DNA of 25,500 nt, taken from NCBI GenBank assembly GCA_016180275.1, contig JACPBN010000038.1:1-25500 (forward strand), written 5' to 3'. The stretch comes from Candidatus Woesearchaeota archaeon (GTDB taxonomy: Archaea > Nanobdellota > Nanobdellia > Woesearchaeales > UBA10200). A model generated the notes under the pieces. The model did not search any database and had not been told where the DNA came from. It was given only the letters and a program-made list of their open reading frames with translations. Of the stretch, positions 1 to 6,609 are shown piece by piece (position 1 is the first letter of the stretch; every line of letters begins with the position of its first letter). The position numbers and the translations under genes are program-made.

Positions 1-40
1 TTGGTTTCACATTTGAGGCATATTATGTTTATCATATACA

Positions 41-74
41 GCAGAAAGTACTATTACTATAAAATACTTTCTGT
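41..74. promoter_or_regulatory. Hairpin around a TATA-like stretch upstream of the first gene
   Basis: CAGAAAGTA (42-50) is perfectly complementary to TACTTTCTG (65-73), with a further G-T pair at 41/74. The 14-nt spacer (51-64) holds the A/T-rich string ACTATAAAA, which resembles an archaeal TATA box about 50 nt before the ATG at 111. The arrangement could be an operator overlapping the promoter of the 155-aa gene, or a terminator hairpin of a gene to the left. The sequence does not decide between them. Confidence 0.4.
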
Positions 75-110
75 CAGTCAAACACTAACACTACCAACAA
101 AGCTGAGAAA

Positions 111-578
111 ATGGGCAACGAACCAATAAGCAATCAAGAATTAGCAAGATTATATGTTGAGGTATATGGTGGACGATATTCAGGAAGTGATGATCCAGGA
201 AATGATGAGGCTCGAGCTAAAGCTATAGCGGCATATGCTCAACCTATAATAACTCCTGAAGTAGAAAAATTCTACAAGAGTTTTTGGCATTATTCAGGAT
301 CCCCTATTAAAAATGTCATTGCTGATATAAATAAGCATCTTGGTAGAAATGGTATTTTTTTTGATGATCTTGATGATCTTGTAGAAGCTGTTGTATTAGG
401 CAAGGTTGAAGATTTGCGAGCAACGATAGCAAGAAGAAGAAATCCTGTGGCTATGTCAGATCATTTTTATGATGGTAACAAAGTTAACATAAAATGTAGT
501 CTAAGGTGTTACAGTAACATTCCAAAAGCAGATCTTGATGATGAAACTCAAGACTACCCAATATTCAGGATAGAATAG
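111..578 (+). CDS. Hypothetical protein, 155 aa, not recognised
   Basis: I do not recognise this protein. It is predicted soluble, with no signal peptide or membrane span, and mixed in charge. An N-terminal part (about 1-60) contains a Gly/Asp-rich stretch (GGRYSGSDDPGNDEA). A middle part has the acidic run DDLDDLVEAVV (about 85-95), followed by an Arg-rich patch (ARRR) near 107-110. Two cysteines lie close together (C129, C133). The start at 111 has only a weak ribosome-binding site (CAAAGCTGAG) upstream. The reading frame is open and codon use resembles the neighbours, so I treat it as a real gene. The last base of its TAG stop begins the 8-bp target duplication of the element that follows, so the element inserted exactly at the 3' end. 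Function unknown. Confidence 0.6.
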   Translation: MGNEPISNQELARLYVEVYGGRYSGSDDPGNDEARAKAIAAYAQPIITPEVEKFYKSFWHYSGSPIKNVIADINKHLGRNGIFFDDLDDLVEAVVLGKVEDLRATIARRRNPVAMSDHFYDGNKVNIKCSLRCYSNIPKADLDDETQDYPIFRIE

Positions 579-585
579 AAAATTA
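578..585. repeat. Left 8-bp target-site duplication of element copy 1
   Basis: GAAAATTA here is repeated perfectly at 847-854, immediately outside the two inverted-repeat ends of the element at 586-846. Its first base is the last base of the TAG stop codon of the preceding gene. Confidence 0.75.
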
Positions 586-846
586 GTATTTGTTTAGCTA
601 GTTCACTAATTTCTTATCAAGCGGCAGAGACTGCCGACGAACATTAGCATGTATCAATAAAGAGTTTTTCCTCCTCTACATTGGGTTCAAATGCTTGCAT
701 TGAAGCTAGCATTTTTTCTTGTGACGAGTTAACTTGCATTATTGCTAGTTACCGCCCGGAAAAACTTGAACTAGGTTATTGGAATTATGTTCGTCAAATA
801 TTGGCAGTCTCTGCCGCTTTTGATGTTGGTGTAGCTAAACAAATAT
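586..846 (-). mobile_element. Non-autonomous inverted-repeat element, copy 1 (261 bp)
   Basis: The left end (586-600) and the reverse complement of the right end (832-846) agree at 14 of 15 positions (GTATTTGTTTAGCTA against ATATTTGTTTAGCTA). The element is flanked by a perfect 8-bp direct repeat, GAAAATTA (578-585 and 847-854), the signature of transposase-mediated insertion. It encodes no protein. Read on the minus strand it is homologous to 16802-17059: shared blocks include the ends, CAACATCAAA after the 5' end, GACGAACA, AATTCCA, TAGAGGAGGA and CTAAACAAATAC. It lies between convergent genes. It resembles a MITE, but its inner helices covary between copies (see the core RNA entry). No autonomous partner is present in the window, and I cannot assign the transposase family from these ends. 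Confidence 0.75.
619..819 (-). ncRNA. Folded core of element copy 1, candidate structured RNA
   Basis: A 17-bp perfect helix is formed by 619-635 and 803-819. Toward the loop there follow a 7-nt bulge on one side only (796-802) and a 9-bp perfect helix (636-644 with 787-795). Inside, AGAG (674-677 read on minus) pairs with CTCT (661-664 on minus) around a 9-nt loop beginning GAGGA. The second copy at 16828-17026 keeps all of these parts while changing several base pairs on both sides of the long helix. The minus strand is chosen because it matches the plus strand of copy 2 and shows the purine-rich GAGGA loop. Transcription has not been shown, and the structure could also act in single-stranded DNA. 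Confidence 0.45.
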
Positions 847-854
847 GAAAATTA
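847..854. repeat. Right 8-bp target-site duplication of element copy 1
   Basis: GAAAATTA is identical to 578-585 and directly abuts the right inverted-repeat end. About 42 bp of ordinary A/T-rich spacer then separates it from the rimK stop codon. Confidence 0.75.
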
Positions 855-896
855 TATTACGTTATTATAGGGGGTATTATTTTTTATTCCTCTATA

Positions 897-1970
897 TTAC
901 TTCCCTTTTATAACAACTGTCTTCTTATTTGCCTTAACACTTACTTCCTCATCTTCATTAAATTTAGTTATCTCTGTCACAAGCTCCGGCAATAATATTC
1001 TTTTGCCTCGGAAATCCAGATTAGTGATTATTTCGCTTTGATGCGAAATGCCAAGTTTTTTGAACAGGTCTTTTTCATGCACTTTTTTCTTTGCTTCTTT
1101 TGCTTCCTTTGTGCTGTCAAACAGATACTTTGCAATTTTATCCGCAACATCAATTTTAGTGGCTTCAGTTATCCCTTGCAGTCCTGGGCTAACATTGACT
1201 TCAATGACCACTGGGCCTTTAGCAGATTCAAGAACATCCACGCCGCAAATTCCGGCGCCAAGCGCCTGCGCAGCCCCGATAGCGATCTTTTTAGTCTCAT
1301 CATCTAATTCAGCTTTCTCTCCGCTGCCGCCTGCATGGATATTTGCTCTTTGCTCTCCTTGTTTAGCCTGTCTTTTCATCCCAGCAACTACTTCATTTCC
1401 AACAACCAAAGCTCTTATATCTACTCCGTTTGTATCAACATATTCCTGAATCAAGAATGGTTGCTTTAAAGCTCCAAGGGCATCCATCATACTGCTCGCG
1501 CTGGCTTTAGAATCTGCTAACATGACACCTTTGCCTTGCGTGCCTTGAGGAAACTTCATGATGATAGGATAATTAACTTTATCTAGAATTTCTTTTGCAG
1601 CATCTGGGGAACTAGTCAGATAAGTTTTTGGCATCGGCACATTGCTGTTTTGCAGCTTTAAGTGTGTAATGACCTTATCATGCCCGTTTGTGAATGCGCT
1701 TGGTGATAACGGCACAAAACATTTCCCAGAAAGAATATCGCTGATTGCCCTTAATAAGACAGCATATCTGAAGCTTCCTTTTGCATACACACAATCATAC
1801 GCACTTAATTTTTTGCCTTCATAAAGCATCTCAGGTTCCTTGCTGCCTAAATTTACTTCAATATGCTTGATATTTAGGTCATCAACTTTATCAAAATACT
1901 TCTGCATGGCTTTAACTGTCATCTTTGAGCTTTCGCTTTGCTGGCTTATCAATGCTGCTTTGTACGTCAT
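897..1970 (-). CDS. rimK: RimK-family ATP-grasp glutamate ligase with C-terminal extension
   Basis: This is an ATP-grasp ligase of the RimK/LysX group, which adds glutamate or another amino acid to a protein or small-molecule carboxylate with ATP hydrolysis. Residues 1-100 are the N-terminal domain. The ATP-grasp fold spans about 100-290, with K139, the glycine-rich loop GTQGKG (143-148), R186 and R200 in the substrate region, D245, and the metal-binding EVNVSPG (257-263). A Lys/Glu-rich linker (287-303) leads to a C-terminal segment of about 50 residues that is not part of the usual RimK fold and looks rich in beta strands. The start is supported by GTGAT seven bases upstream. It is the last gene of the asd-rimB-rimK operon, separated from the protease gene by 114 bp. 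The true substrate is unknown; ribosomal protein S6, the substrate in Escherichia coli, is bacterial. Confidence 0.85.
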   Translation of the reverse strand: MTYKAALISQQSESSKMTVKAMQKYFDKVDDLNIKHIEVNLGSKEPEMLYEGKKLSAYDCVYAKGSFRYAVLLRAISDILSGKCFVPLSPSAFTNGHDKVITHLKLQNSNVPMPKTYLTSSPDAAKEILDKVNYPIIMKFPQGTQGKGVMLADSKASASSMMDALGALKQPFLIQEYVDTNGVDIRALVVGNEVVAGMKRQAKQGEQRANIHAGGSGEKAELDDETKKIAIGAAQALGAGICGVDVLESAKGPVVIEVNVSPGLQGITEATKIDVADKIAKYLFDSTKEAKEAKKKVHEKDLFKKLGISHQSEIITNLDFRGKRILLPELVTEITKFNEDEEVSVKANKKTVVIKGK

Positions 1971-2084
1971 GTTTTATCACTTCAATTAATACTCTGGCTT
2001 TTTTTAATTATTTATGTTATCCATAAAACACCAATCCCATTTTAACAATTTTTATATTAAATAATATTTTATGTTAAATTTTAA

Positions 2085-2444
2085 TTACTTTTTACTCGGG
2101 TCAATCAAAAACCCTTCTAGCATATCCTGGCCAATAAGCATCTTATATTTCATATGGCTTCTGTCTGCTATTGTCACATTTGCTTCTATTTCTTTGCCGG
2201 CTAAACTGACTTTTACTTTTACCACTGGCCTTAAAGTTCTTCCATGCGCGCTTCTCACGACTTTGTGCTTATGTATTGGCCCTAATAATAGCTCAGCTGC
2301 CAATTTTGCATCAATGCTGCCTTTTGTGGCGCCAGTATCTATTCTTGCAGCTATCTCTTTTTCCTTGCCTTTGCCGAAGACAGTTACCTTTTCCACCAGG
2401 CCTATTATTGTTTTGTTCATATTGATAATATTGTTTAATTTCAT
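2085..2444 (-). CDS. rimB: RimB-like retropepsin (putative 'ATP-dependent zinc protease' family)
   Basis: This 119-aa protein belongs to the retropepsin-like family long annotated as 'putative ATP-dependent zinc protease' (COG4067), which includes Pseudomonas RimB. It shows the aspartic-protease signature ARIDTGAT (33-40; D36 presumed catalytic) and the family's second block, DRSHMKYKMLIGQDML (94-109). The domain runs from about residue 13 to the end. In Pseudomonas, RimB removes glutamates added by RimK, so its position upstream of rimK fits an add-and-trim pair. The ATG overlaps the TAA of asd by one base (TAATG), implying translational coupling. A second ATG at codon 9 is possible, but no better ribosome-binding site favours it. 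Confidence 0.82.
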   Translation of the reverse strand: MKLNNIINMNKTIIGLVEKVTVFGKGKEKEIAARIDTGATKGSIDAKLAAELLLGPIHKHKVVRSAHGRTLRPVVKVKVSLAGKEIEANVTIADRSHMKYKMLIGQDMLEGFLIDPSKK

Positions 2445-3466
2445 TATCCTTTATCAAATCTCTGCTTTACAATATATTCAGCAATCTCAACCGCATTTAA
2501 TGCAGCTCCCCTAAGAAGCTGATCTCCTGCAACAAAGAAATCAATGCCATAATCTCCAAAAACTAAGCTCTGCCTGATTCTTCCAACTTCTACCTCATAT
2601 TTGTTGGTTGCAGTCAGCGGCATTGGATACACACTTTTGTTGATGTCATCCTTTACTACAACTCCATCTGCATCACTTAATAATTCTCTGACATCCGCTG
2701 CCTTAATTTTCTTCTCTGTCTCAAGAGTAATGCTCTCACTATGAACTCTAAGTGTAGGTATTCTGACAGATGTGCAGCTTATATTCAGCTTTTCATTTCC
2801 AAATATTTTTCTTGTTTCCCAGGCTACTTTCATTTCTTCTTTCGTATATGCATTATCCTGAAAAACATCTATTTGTGGGATTAAATTAAATGGGATTGGA
2901 TAAGCAAAAACTTTATTCTCAACCTTTTTGCCATCCAGATAATTCTTTGTCTGTGAAAGAAGTTCATCCATTCCCTCGCTTCCTGCTCCTGAAGTTGCCT
3001 GATAAGTCGAAACAATTACTTTCTTCAAACCGTATTTTTTATAAATCTCAAAAAGAGGAAGAGCTGCAATTGCTGTTGTGCAGTTTGGATTTGCAATCAA
3101 CAATGCTTTTCCTATTGAATTGGCATTTATCTGCGGAACAACCAATGGTACATCTTTATCATACCTAAAAGTAGAAGAATTGTCAATAACCGCACAGCCG
3201 GCTTTTACAGCTTTTGGCGCATTCTCTTTTGGCCATCCTCCACCGATTGCAAAGAACGCAATATCTAATTCAGAATAATCAGCAGTATTTGCATTCTCAA
3301 GCTCTATCTCACCAAGTGACGTCTTTATTTTCTTACCGGCACTTTTCTCAGAAGCATATAATTTTAGATTCTTAATCGGGAATTTTCTATCAAATAGCAC
3401 TTTCAGTAACTCCTGGCCAACTGCTCCAGTTGCACCAAAGATTCCTATTCTTATTCTTTTAACCAT
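2444..3466 (-). CDS. asd: Aspartate-semialdehyde dehydrogenase
   Basis: The enzyme reduces aspartyl-4-phosphate to aspartate-4-semialdehyde with NADPH, the branch point for lysine, threonine and methionine synthesis. The 340-aa length is normal. The Rossmann motif GATGAVGQE lies at 11-19, the catalytic cysteine in NPNCTT (C129), and the catalytic histidine in RIPTLRVHSES (H242). Between them is the conserved SGAGSEGMDEL region (160-170). The HSES context is that of the bacterial-type enzyme. It is the first gene of the minus-strand operon. A TATA-like TTTAAAAAT about 28 nt upstream suggests a leaderless transcript. No aspartokinase or other amino-acid biosynthesis gene is nearby, which is odd beside rimB and rimK. 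Confidence 0.92.
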   Translation of the reverse strand: MVKRIRIGIFGATGAVGQELLKVLFDRKFPIKNLKLYASEKSAGKKIKTSLGEIELENANTADYSELDIAFFAIGGGWPKENAPKAVKAGCAVIDNSSTFRYDKDVPLVVPQINANSIGKALLIANPNCTTAIAALPLFEIYKKYGLKKVIVSTYQATSGAGSEGMDELLSQTKNYLDGKKVENKVFAYPIPFNLIPQIDVFQDNAYTKEEMKVAWETRKIFGNEKLNISCTSVRIPTLRVHSESITLETEKKIKAADVRELLSDADGVVVKDDINKSVYPMPLTATNKYEVEVGRIRQSLVFGDYGIDFFVAGDQLLRGAALNAVEIAEYIVKQRFDKG

Positions 3467-3489
3467 TTTCTTTAACTATATACAGTAAT

Positions 3490-3498
3490 ATTTTTAAA
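3490..3498 (-). promoter_or_regulatory. TATA-like box for the asd operon
   Basis: Read on the minus strand this is the centre of GATTTAAAAATATT, about 28 nt upstream of the asd ATG (3466). That spacing fits transcription starting at or next to the start codon. The 78-bp gap is shared with the divergent PIN-domain gene. Confidence 0.45.
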
Positions 3499-3512
3499 TC
3501 TTACCAATAAAA

Positions 3513-3520
3513 CTTATATA
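3513..3520 (+). promoter_or_regulatory. TATA box for the PIN-domain gene
   Basis: CTTATATA ends 24 nt before the ATG at 3545. There is no Shine-Dalgarno sequence upstream of that ATG, so a leaderless message is the simplest reading. Confidence 0.55.
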
Positions 3521-3544
3521 GGCGTTAAGTATATTAATTCTCTT

Positions 3545-3970
3545 ATGGACCAAACTACTAAAGTATTCATTGACACAAATTTTTTGCTGATTCCTGCATT
3601 GTTTAAAGTAGATATATTTGCAGAGATTGAAAGAATATGCAGTTTTAACTATGAGCTGATAATAGTTGATAAGACATTGGATGAGCTCAAGAATATTATA
3701 GCTTCAGCTTCTAAAAATACAGGCAAGCATAAGGCAGCAGCAAAGCTTGGGTTGCAGCTGGCTGAAAATGCAGTAAAAACAAATAAGCTTAAAATTTTCC
3801 AGACAAACAAAGATGATAAAGTTAAGGCAGTTGACAGAATTTTGTTGGAAATCGCAAAAAACGGGAAAATCATAGCTGCTACCCAAGACAAGCAGTTAAA
3901 AAAATATCTTAGGTTATTGGGTGCAAGGATAATTGACCTTAGGAAGAAGCAGTACCTTATTCTGACCTAA
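3545..3970 (+). CDS. PIN-domain ribonuclease, FCF1/VapC9-like
   Basis: A single PIN domain fills the 141 residues. The expected acidic metal ligands are visible: D10 in VFIDTNF, E47 in TLDELKNI, D97 in AVDRIL and D115 in ATQDKQLKKYL. The ending, a Leu/Arg-rich strand with LRKKQYLIL, matches stand-alone archaeal PIN proteins related to eukaryotic Fcf1/Utp24, which cleave pre-rRNA. No antitoxin gene accompanies it, and it sits beside core transcription and ribosome genes, so a housekeeping RNA-processing role is more likely than a toxin role. The exact substrate cannot be told from the sequence. Confidence 0.82.
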   Translation: MDQTTKVFIDTNFLLIPALFKVDIFAEIERICSFNYELIIVDKTLDELKNIIASASKNTGKHKAAAKLGLQLAENAVKTNKLKIFQTNKDDKVKAVDRILLEIAKNGKIIAATQDKQLKKYLRLLGARIIDLRKKQYLILT

Positions 3971-4096
3971 CCTCGCGTAACATTTATAAATAAAACCCCT
4001 TTTCTTAAAGAAACTTGTTTAAATATGCATATATAGACGATAATAAGCTTAAAAGAAATAAATATCAGTACAAAACATAACTTTTGGGAGCATAAA

Positions 4097-4690
4097 ATGT
4101 TCTATGTCGCAGAAATAAAAGATCACATAAGAGTTCCGCCTGAACTGTTTAATTTACTAAAGGTAGATGCTATAACCAAGCGTATCAAGAAAGACTATGA
4201 AGGAGTCATTTCAAAGGACTTTGGCATAGTCATAGATGTTGGCAAAGTTAAAGATGTCAAGGAAGGCATAATTATACCAGGAGACGGCGCAGCTTATTAT
4301 GAATCAGTATTCGAGCTTTTTGTTTACAAGCCGGAGATGCAGGAAGTAGTTGTTGGCAACATTAAAGACATTGCAGATTTTGGCGCATTTATTACTTTAG
4401 GTCCAATTGAGGGCATGATACATGTTTCCCAAACAATGGATGATTTCGTAAGCTTTGCAAAAGACAAGACGTTGTCTGGCAAAGAAACAAAGCGTGTATT
4501 AAAGATAGGCGACAAATGCAAAGCTAGAGTTATTGCAGTAAGCTTTAAAGACATCACAAATCCAAAGCTTGGCTTAACTATGAGGCAAGTAGGTTTAGGC
4601 AAAGCTGAATGGTCAGCTGAAGCAGCAAGCAAAACATCTGAAGCTTCAACAGAAGAGGCAGATGAATCAAAGGACAAGAAAAAGAAATGA
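4097..4690 (+). CDS. rpoE1: DNA-directed RNA polymerase subunit Rpo7 (E')
   Basis: Rpo7 forms the polymerase stalk together with Rpo4 and helps open promoters and bind nascent RNA. The N-terminal tip domain (about 1-78) starts with MFYVAEIKDHIRVPPE and includes DFGIVIDVG. The S1/OB domain (about 80-165) contains DFGAFITLGPIEGMIHVSQ. The last 30 residues are a low-complexity Ser/Glu/Lys tail beyond the normal fold. GGGAG lies seven bases before the ATG. Upstream, 3971-4096 contains TATA-like strings (ATTTATAAAT near 3990, GCATATATAG near 4026). The spt4 gene follows after 35 nt, the usual archaeal neighbour. Confidence 0.93.
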   Translation: MFYVAEIKDHIRVPPELFNLLKVDAITKRIKKDYEGVISKDFGIVIDVGKVKDVKEGIIIPGDGAAYYESVFELFVYKPEMQEVVVGNIKDIADFGAFITLGPIEGMIHVSQTMDDFVSFAKDKTLSGKETKRVLKIGDKCKARVIAVSFKDITNPKLGLTMRQVGLGKAEWSAEAASKTSEASTEEADESKDKKKK

Positions 4691-4725
4691 TTGATAACAT
4701 TTAAAAATACATGACGTGATTTACC

Positions 4726-4911
4726 ATGAAAAAGAAAGTATGCAAGCGATGCAGGATTTTTGTTGAAGGCGCTGAATGCCCAGTGTGCAAAAGCACAACA
4801 TTTTCAACAAACTGGCAAGGCAGAATCACTATTCTGGATATTAATAAATCAGAGATTGCAAAAAAAATCGGTTTAGAAGTTAAAGGCGAATATGCCATTA
4901 AGGCAAGATAA
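4726..4911 (+). CDS. spt4: Transcription elongation factor Spt4 (RpoE'')
   Basis: This 61-aa zinc-ribbon protein partners with Spt5, the NusG-like factor, to raise RNA polymerase processivity. The zinc ligands are C6, C9, C18 and C21 (CKRCRIF and CPVCKS). The conserved TNWQGRITILD and SEIAKKIGLEVKGEYA stretches follow. The length is typical for the archaeal protein. GTGAT lies six bases upstream of the ATG. It is co-directional with rpo7, and the tandem repeats and rps24e follow. Confidence 0.92.
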   Translation: MKKKVCKRCRIFVEGAECPVCKSTTFSTNWQGRITILDINKSEIAKKIGLEVKGEYAIKAR

Positions 4912-4937
4912 GTAAATAAGAAATAAATCAACTAATT

Positions 4938-5052
4938 AAAATATAACACCTGGTGATAATAAAATATAACCTCTGGTGATAATAAAATATAACCTCTGGT
5001 GATAATAAAATATAACCTCTGGTGATAATAAAATATAACCTCTGGTGATAAA
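4938..5052 (+). repeat. Five tandem 23-bp repeats carrying a Shine-Dalgarno-like GGTGAT
   Basis: Five head-to-tail units (4938-4960, 4961-4983, 4984-5006, 5007-5029, 5030-5052) follow the form AAAATATAACCTCTGGTGATAAT. The first unit has ACACC in place of ACCTC, and the last differs at its final base. There are no spacers, so this is not a CRISPR. Each unit holds a TATA-like AAAATATAA and a GGTGAT, the same hexamer that serves as ribosome-binding site elsewhere in the window. The array fills most of the spt4-rps24e gap and ends about 40 nt before the rps24e ATG. The near-identical units imply recent slippage expansion. Confidence 0.9.
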
Positions 5053-5093
5053 ATAACTAGTAATATAAAAAATTCATAAAACAGGAGATTAAA

Positions 5094-5423
5094 ATGGAAT
5101 TATTAATAAAAGAAAAGAAAGACAATGGATTGTTGTCAAGAACAGAAGTATTTGGTACATTATCATTCCAAAATGCAACTCCCTCTAACGCAGATGTAGC
5201 TAAAAATCTTGCATCAAAATTGGCTGCAGATCAAAAGCTAGTGGTTGTGAAGAAAATAAAAACAAAGTTTGGTGCAAAGTCAGCAGATTTATGCGCATAT
5301 GTTTACAAAGATGCATTTGCTTTAAAGCGCATTGAGCCAAAGCCAGGCAAGAAATCAGTGGAAAAGGCAGCTAAGAAAGCAGGTCAGCAGCCGGCACAAG
5401 CAGCAGCTCCTGCAGCTAAATAA
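5094..5423 (+). CDS. rps24e: Ribosomal protein S24e
   Basis: This is a small-subunit protein of archaeal and eukaryotic ribosomes, 109 aa. The family pattern is clear: a short N-terminal strand, the segment TPSNADVAKNLASKLAAD (29-46), then VVVKKIKTKFGAKSADLCAYVY with the usual GxxxS turn. The last 25 residues are an Ala/Lys/Gln-rich tail. AGGAGAT lies five bases before the ATG, so the SD-like motifs of the upstream repeat array are not needed for this start. Its TAA overlaps the next ATG (TAATG). Pairing with S27ae is the standard archaeal arrangement. Confidence 0.93.
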   Translation: MELLIKEKKDNGLLSRTEVFGTLSFQNATPSNADVAKNLASKLAADQKLVVVKKIKTKFGAKSADLCAYVYKDAFALKRIEPKPGKKSVEKAAKKAGQQPAQAAAPAAK

Positions 5424-5434
5424 TGGGTGTAAAA

Positions 5435-5635
5435 ATGGCAGAAAAGAAAGGCGGCGGAAAAGTAGAAAAGAAAAAGACTTCAACTAAATGGACAGCTTAT
5501 GAAGTTTCTGGCAATACTCTGAAAAGAAGATTAAAATCATGCCCAAAATGCGGCCCAGGCTGCTTTATGGCAGAGCACAAAGACAGAAGTTTTTGCGGAC
5601 GTTGTTTGTATACTGAGTTTAAGTCTAAGAAATAA
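5435..5635 (+). CDS. rps27ae: Ribosomal protein S27ae
   Basis: This is a small-subunit zinc-ribbon protein, 66 aa from this start. In a frame opened at the upstream ATG (5423) the four zinc cysteines are C40, C43, C58 and C61 (CPKCGPGC and CGRC); the numbers drop by four from 5435. I prefer 5435 because GGGTG (5425-5429) sits five bases before it, and it would lie inside the coding sequence if 5423 were used. The basic N-terminal tail (KKGGGKVEKKK) precedes the conserved WTAYEVSG. It is coupled to rps24e. Confidence 0.9.
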   Translation: MAEKKGGGKVEKKKTSTKWTAYEVSGNTLKRRLKSCPKCGPGCFMAEHKDRSFCGRCLYTEFKSKK

Positions 5636-5721
5636 TTCTTATTATTGATTCTGATTAAATACACTTTCTATATTTCTGTACAAAGAAGAAATCTAAAAAT
5701 AGTCTAATCATATTGGGGTAC

Positions 5722-6609
5722 TCACTTATCCAAGCTCTGTATAACAAGAAAATCTTCAGTTGTCAGCTTCTTGCCTGTTCTTAACTTTTCATTTACGATC
5801 TCTTCTTTTTGCCTTAATTGCTGTTGAATGCTTAGCTTCTTTACTTTTTCCTGCTCAAACCTAAATTCTTGAACCTTGGCATTGATTTCCTCAAATTTTG
5901 CCTGCTTTTCCTTGAATATCTTATTTATCTCATTAAACTGTTTTTTGTATTCAATGAACTTGTTAAATGTTTCCTGTTCCTCTTTTTTTAATGCATCTAT
6001 TTGTGTGCTTGTGCTGACAACAGTTAAATGTTTCTCCTGGCTCTCTTTAGCTTTATGCTGTATATCGCTATGCACACTGTCTGATTGGTTTCTTAATGCA
6101 TTTAATTCCTTAGATAGTGCCTTTATCTTGCTTGAAATCTCTCTGACTCCTTTAAATTCAACTGCTTTTTTCTTTAAATCCTTAATCTCTTTCATCAATT
6201 TCTTTTCTTTGTCAAAGCTCATTACAGTTGTCTCTTGTTTTGTCTCTAAAAATTTTATTTCTCTTTCAATGGAATTATAATCTCCTTTTACATCTAATTT
6301 TGCCAATGCTGTATCTCTTTGCTTCTTAAGTTCCTTTAGCTCATCAAGTTTTTGTCTAATGTGGATATTAAATTCACCGCGCTGCATTTTCTCCTGCCTG
6401 ACAATAGAAGTATAACTGTCTCTCTCATTCTTAGACGTCTTCACATTTCCAATTAACTGAGAAATCTTCTTATTCAGCTCTTCTTTTTTTCTGAACTGAT
6501 TTTCCTTTTCATTTCTAATAGAGCTTAATTTACCTCTTAATTCAGAAAGCTCTTTCCTTAGAACATCCAATTCAGCAAACAATGCTTTTTTCTCCTCAGC
6601 TGTTACCAT
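5722..6609 (-). CDS. Archaeal coiled-coil protein, COG1340-like
   Basis: The 295-aa protein is almost entirely heptad-patterned, Lys/Glu-rich coiled coil, broken near the middle by DYNSIEREIKFLETKQETT (110-128). This matches the characteristic IEREI(K/R)xLE block of uncharacterised archaeal coiled-coil proteins (COG1340). The C-terminal LRTGKKLTTEDFLVIQ is also typical of that family. There is no signal or membrane segment. CAGGAGAG upstream of the ATG supports the start. It is transcribed alone, convergent with rps27ae and divergent from the ATP synthase operon. The function of the family is not established as far as I know. Confidence 0.78.
   Translation of the reverse strand: MVTAEEKKALFAELDVLRKELSELRGKLSSIRNEKENQFRKKEELNKKISQLIGNVKTSKNERDSYTSIVRQEKMQRGEFNIHIRQKLDELKELKKQRDTALAKLDVKGDYNSIEREIKFLETKQETTVMSFDKEKKLMKEIKDLKKKAVEFKGVREISSKIKALSKELNALRNQSDSVHSDIQHKAKESQEKHLTVVSTSTQIDALKKEEQETFNKFIEYKKQFNEINKIFKEKQAKFEEINAKVQEFRFEQEKVKKLSIQQQLRQKEEIVNEKLRTGKKLTTEDFLVIQSLDK

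Noticed and set aside
681..700. tRNA T-arm (GGGTTCAAATGC) inside element copy 1
   Set aside because: No acceptor or anticodon arms fit around it, and the string is absent from the homologous copy 2.
3545..3970. VapC toxin of a toxin-antitoxin pair
   Set aside because: No antitoxin gene adjoins it, and its sequence and neighbourhood fit the stand-alone FCF1-like PIN proteins better.
4012..4020. Degenerate third element end (ACTTGTTTA) upstream of rpo7
   Set aside because: Only a nine-base match in A/T-rich sequence, with no partner end, helix core or flanking duplication.
4938..5052. CRISPR array
   Set aside because: The 23-bp units are contiguous with no variable spacers and no cas genes nearby; it is a simple tandem repeat.
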